Below, one piece after another: positions 11,737 through 14,234 of a stretch of DNA of 14,234 bases. The DNA lies in contig JAKSOY010000111.1 of assembly GCA_024405255.1 (NCBI GenBank), positions 1 to 14,234 on the forward strand. The letters are read 5' to 3'. Each line of letters begins with the position of its first letter. Position 1 is the first letter of the stretch. The DNA comes from Kiritimatiellia bacterium (GTDB lineage Bacteria; Verrucomicrobiota; Kiritimatiellia; RFP12; UBA1067). The notes beneath the pieces are model-generated. The model saw only the letters and a list, made by a program, of their open reading frames with translations, was not told the origin of the DNA and made no database searches. Position numbers and translations under genes: made by a program.

Positions 11737-14234
11737 ATGAAGCGGATAAGAAACTGGTTGATCTACGGCCTCTGGGCATTCGGCGGTGTCGCCTTCGGTG
11801 CGGCCGAACGGGAGGTTTATTCGTCCCCGCACTATGTGGCCGGCGGTGCGGAGAACCATCTGCTCCGGACCGAGCGTCCCGTCGTTTCCACCGTGCGCGA
11901 AAAGGTCTTCGCGGGGGCGACGCTCGCCGAGATCGAGTCCGCGACATTCGGCGGCTATCTGTTCGGCATCAACCAGGCGGGTGATGCGCTCAGTTATTTT
12001 ACGCATCCCTACCGCGATGCGAACGGTGTGCTTCAGTTCCTCGTCGTGTGCGTACAGAAGCGCGACTATCGAAGCATTTCCGACTGTCACATCAAGTCTG
12101 TCGCGGTCAAGCTTACGCAGGGTGACGACGGCGTCTACGCGCAGCTGGTGCGGGCGGACGGGACGAGTCCGTATTTGACGACGACGGACGAGAGCTTGGT
12201 TGCCACACGCGATTTCGTTTCCGTTGCGAATGACGGCACGATTTCCTTTCAGAATTACACGGGCTTGCTGTCCTATTCGATGCGGAGCCTTTTCGCGCTT
12301 CAGTTCGTGTCGCCGACCAATCCTGTATTGGTGTTCGCAAATCCTGCGGGCGGCAGCACGCTGACCGTCGACGATATCAAAGACTATTCGTTCGAAGGCG
12401 TTATGGTGGGGTTGTCGGTCAACTACCATTTTTCGTCTTTTCCGATGCAGAACCCTGTCGTCATCCTCGGACCCGACGGTAAGGCCACGAAGATCCGCCT
12501 TGAATTGCAGGCGGTCGACGATAAATATCTGAAGTGCGCGGTCGTGGAGCTCACGAACGGTACGGGGGGCGTATGGGCGCAGACGGTGAAGGCCGGCTAT
12601 CGGAATCTGTCGACGGCGGGCGTCGCGCTCGGTGTGCCGTTTCTCACGGCGGATGGTTCGTGGGCTTTTTCAGACATTGCCGCCAACACGCCATGCGAGT
12701 CGATTCTCGCGTCCGGCTACGGTGCGGCGGGACTCGTGGCGCGGCGTAATCGGGCGCTCCTTCTTGACGCGACGCAGACGTGGACCGAACTGACGAATGG
12801 TGTCGAGGAGGTTCAGGGAAGCACGAATGCGGTACAGGTGAAAGTCGTCGCCGACAATCCGACGCTGACTTTCGACGTGCCGGTGATTGCGTCGGAACTG
12901 AAGTTCCTTTCGTCGGGCGGCTGGGGGATGTCGTTCGAGCCCGGTGAAGGACTGGAAGGCGGACTTCGCGTCGGTGCGCTGGCGTTTGACATGGCGGCGA
13001 GCGTCTTCAAGAAGACTGGTACGGAAACGCTGACCCTTGCGACGAAACAGGGCGTCACCGTGTCGGGAGGGGGGACGCTGGAGGTTGTCCAGGGGCTGAT
13101 GAACTGGACGCGTCCGGAAGGGAGCGTGTCCACCGCGCAGTTCACGGGCGACTCGGCCGTGCTGCAGATCGACCCCGACGGCATCTTTGAAACGGAGGGG
13201 TCCGTCCGGTTCAGGCAGATCGTCAACAACGGACGAGTCAATCTGCAGACGCTCGGGCGCGATCTGACCTTTGCGGGCGCCTACTCGGGTACGGGGCGGG
13301 TGTACAAGGAAGGCGCGGGCTTTACGGCGTATGTGAACCTTTCGAGTCTGTCGACGAGCGCCATCTACGTCCAGTCGGGGCGCCTGGCGCTCAACGAGAG
13401 GAGTTCGAACAACACGAGCTATCATTTTGTGACGCCGCAGATGCCGGATGCCAACATCAAGATCACGGTGGCACCTGGTGCGCAGTACGACGTGAACGGC
13501 AAGAACGATTTCAATGCGTCGGTCCAGATCGCGGGATCGCTCGAGGGCGGGACGGACTTCGACCGCGGGGCGTTCTGCAATCGCGGCGGGGGGGTGGGAG
13601 GTTCCGCCGCGCAGACGGTACAGCTCATCCTGTCCGCCGATGCACAGGTGGGCGGCCTGGCGGACTTCGGACTGCTCGCGCCGGCCTATGGTGCGACGCA
13701 ACTGGAATTGAACGGTCACACGATGGATCTTTACACGAAGGGTAATTTCTGGTTGGCGAATACGAGTGTGGTGGGGCCGGGAACTTTGTCCGTACGCGGG
13801 GGAACGTTGAACATCTGGCACGATGCGACGCGGGGAGAGGACTGGACGCTGGAGACTCAGCCGTCCGGTCAGGTTGCGTTCAATGCGTCGCTGTCGTGTT
13901 CCAATCTTGTCTGGCGCGGTGTGGCGTCCGGTACGGGGACGGTGACGGCCTGGGGCGTGTATGCGCCGTACGGGGGTACGTTGCCGCAGGTCGAGTTGGC
14001 GGGTCCGGGGGCAGGAATCGATCTGTCCTCTCAGACGACGGCCTTCGATCTCGATGCGGCGCGGGTGACATTCGCCCCTGATACGCGTATGCGCATTGTT
14101 GTCGGTTCGCGCCTGATGAGAGATGGTGAAAAACTGCTCGCCTGGACATCGCTGCCGACTCAGGTCACGGCCTGGAACTTCGCATCGGGATCGCGCCGTT
14201 TCCGCCTCGAAGCCCGTGCCGACGGACTCTATGT
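11737..14234 (+). CDS. Large secreted beta-rich, autotransporter-like surface protein (3' end outside the window)
   Basis: From ATG 11737 the frame is open for 832 codons to the window edge with no stop. GGGGAGG (11725-11731) lies 5 nt before the start. Signal peptide: MKRIRNW, hydrophobic 8-21, cleavage near FGAA-ER. An N-terminal duplicated module occurs at about 95-175 and 245-315 (VKLTQGDDGVYAQLV and VELTNGTGGVWAQTV, then DGTISF and DGSWAF). From about 350 on it is Gly/Thr/Ser/Val-rich with many short beta strands (GTETLTLATKQGVTVSGGGT, YSGTGRVYKEGAG, VVGPGTLSVRGGTLNI), typical of autotransporter-associated beta-helix repeats. The last visible stretch (FRLEARADGLY) looks like the closing strand such proteins have before a hydrophobic or sorting tail, so the end may be near; that is inference. 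Ligand and function unknown. Confidence 0.8.
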   Translation, partial: MKRIRNWLIYGLWAFGGVAFGAAEREVYSSPHYVAGGAENHLLRTERPVVSTVREKVFAGATLAEIESATFGGYLFGINQAGDALSYFTHPYRDANGVLQFLVVCVQKRDYRSISDCHIKSVAVKLTQGDDGVYAQLVRADGTSPYLTTTDESLVATRDFVSVANDGTISFQNYTGLLSYSMRSLFALQFVSPTNPVLVFANPAGGSTLTVDDIKDYSFEGVMVGLSVNYHFSSFPMQNPVVILGPDGKATKIRLELQAVDDKYLKCAVVELTNGTGGVWAQTVKAGYRNLSTAGVALGVPFLTADGSWAFSDIAANTPCESILASGYGAAGLVARRNRALLLDATQTWTELTNGVEEVQGSTNAVQVKVVADNPTLTFDVPVIASELKFLSSGGWGMSFEPGEGLEGGLRVGALAFDMAASVFKKTGTETLTLATKQGVTVSGGGTLEVVQGLMNWTRPEGSVSTAQFTGDSAVLQIDPDGIFETEGSVRFRQIVNNGRVNLQTLGRDLTFAGAYSGTGRVYKEGAGFTAYVNLSSLSTSAIYVQSGRLALNERSSNNTSYHFVTPQMPDANIKITVAPGAQYDVNGKNDFNASVQIAGSLEGGTDFDRGAFCNRGGGVGGSAAQTVQLILSADAQVGGLADFGLLAPAYGATQLELNGHTMDLYTKGNFWLANTSVVGPGTLSVRGGTLNIWHDATRGEDWTLETQPSGQVAFNASLSCSNLVWRGVASGTGTVTAWGVYAPYGGTLPQVELAGPGAGIDLSSQTTAFDLDAARVTFAPDTRMRIVVGSRLMRDGEKLLAWTSLPTQVTAWNFASGSRRFRLEARADGLY

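Overview
The window reads as a chromosomal segment of a GC-rich, diderm, probably anaerobic or gut-associated bacterium of the PVC group; Kiritimatiellota or Lentisphaerota is my best guess. This rests on a long periplasmic-domain YidC (outer-membrane-type cell), secreted proteins with autotransporter-associated beta-strand repeats and an F5/8-type C-like fold, a secreted heparinase II/III-like lyase, and T/G-rich tandem repeats between genes. It is inference from gene style, not a phylogeny. All genes I can support lie on the + strand.

Positions 1-1527 are accessory: the 3' end of a gene possibly of the PD-(D/E)XK nuclease/AAA-ATPase-like type, a perfect 14-bp inverted repeat, a degraded coding fragment whose stop overlaps the next start (ATGA), and a WG-repeat protein of clearly lower GC. 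A 17-bp tandem repeat array and then a strong sigma70-type promoter follow.

Positions 1528-4166 are the conserved ribosome/RNase P/membrane-insertion block rpmH-rnpA-yidD-yidC, here without dnaA before it or jag/mnmE after it. Positions 4167-9760 hold housekeeping metabolism: ridA (enamine/imine deaminase), a small secreted protein predicted to be made from a leaderless mRNA, fhs (formate-tetrahydrofolate ligase), ornithine carbamoyltransferase, and metK (SAM synthetase) with a structured leader. Fhs and MetK share the one-carbon/methyl theme; RidA and OTC belong to amino-acid nitrogen metabolism.

Positions 9784-14234 carry polysaccharide-related export genes: a heparinase II/III-like lyase and, 33 bp downstream, a very long surface protein that is open to the end of the window (832 codons, no stop) and has an internal duplication near its N terminus.

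The least explained signals are non-coding: C-depleted heptanucleotide or 17-bp direct repeats in three separate spacers, one within a 96-nt stretch with no C at all; the metK leader; and the predicted leaderless start at 4677.
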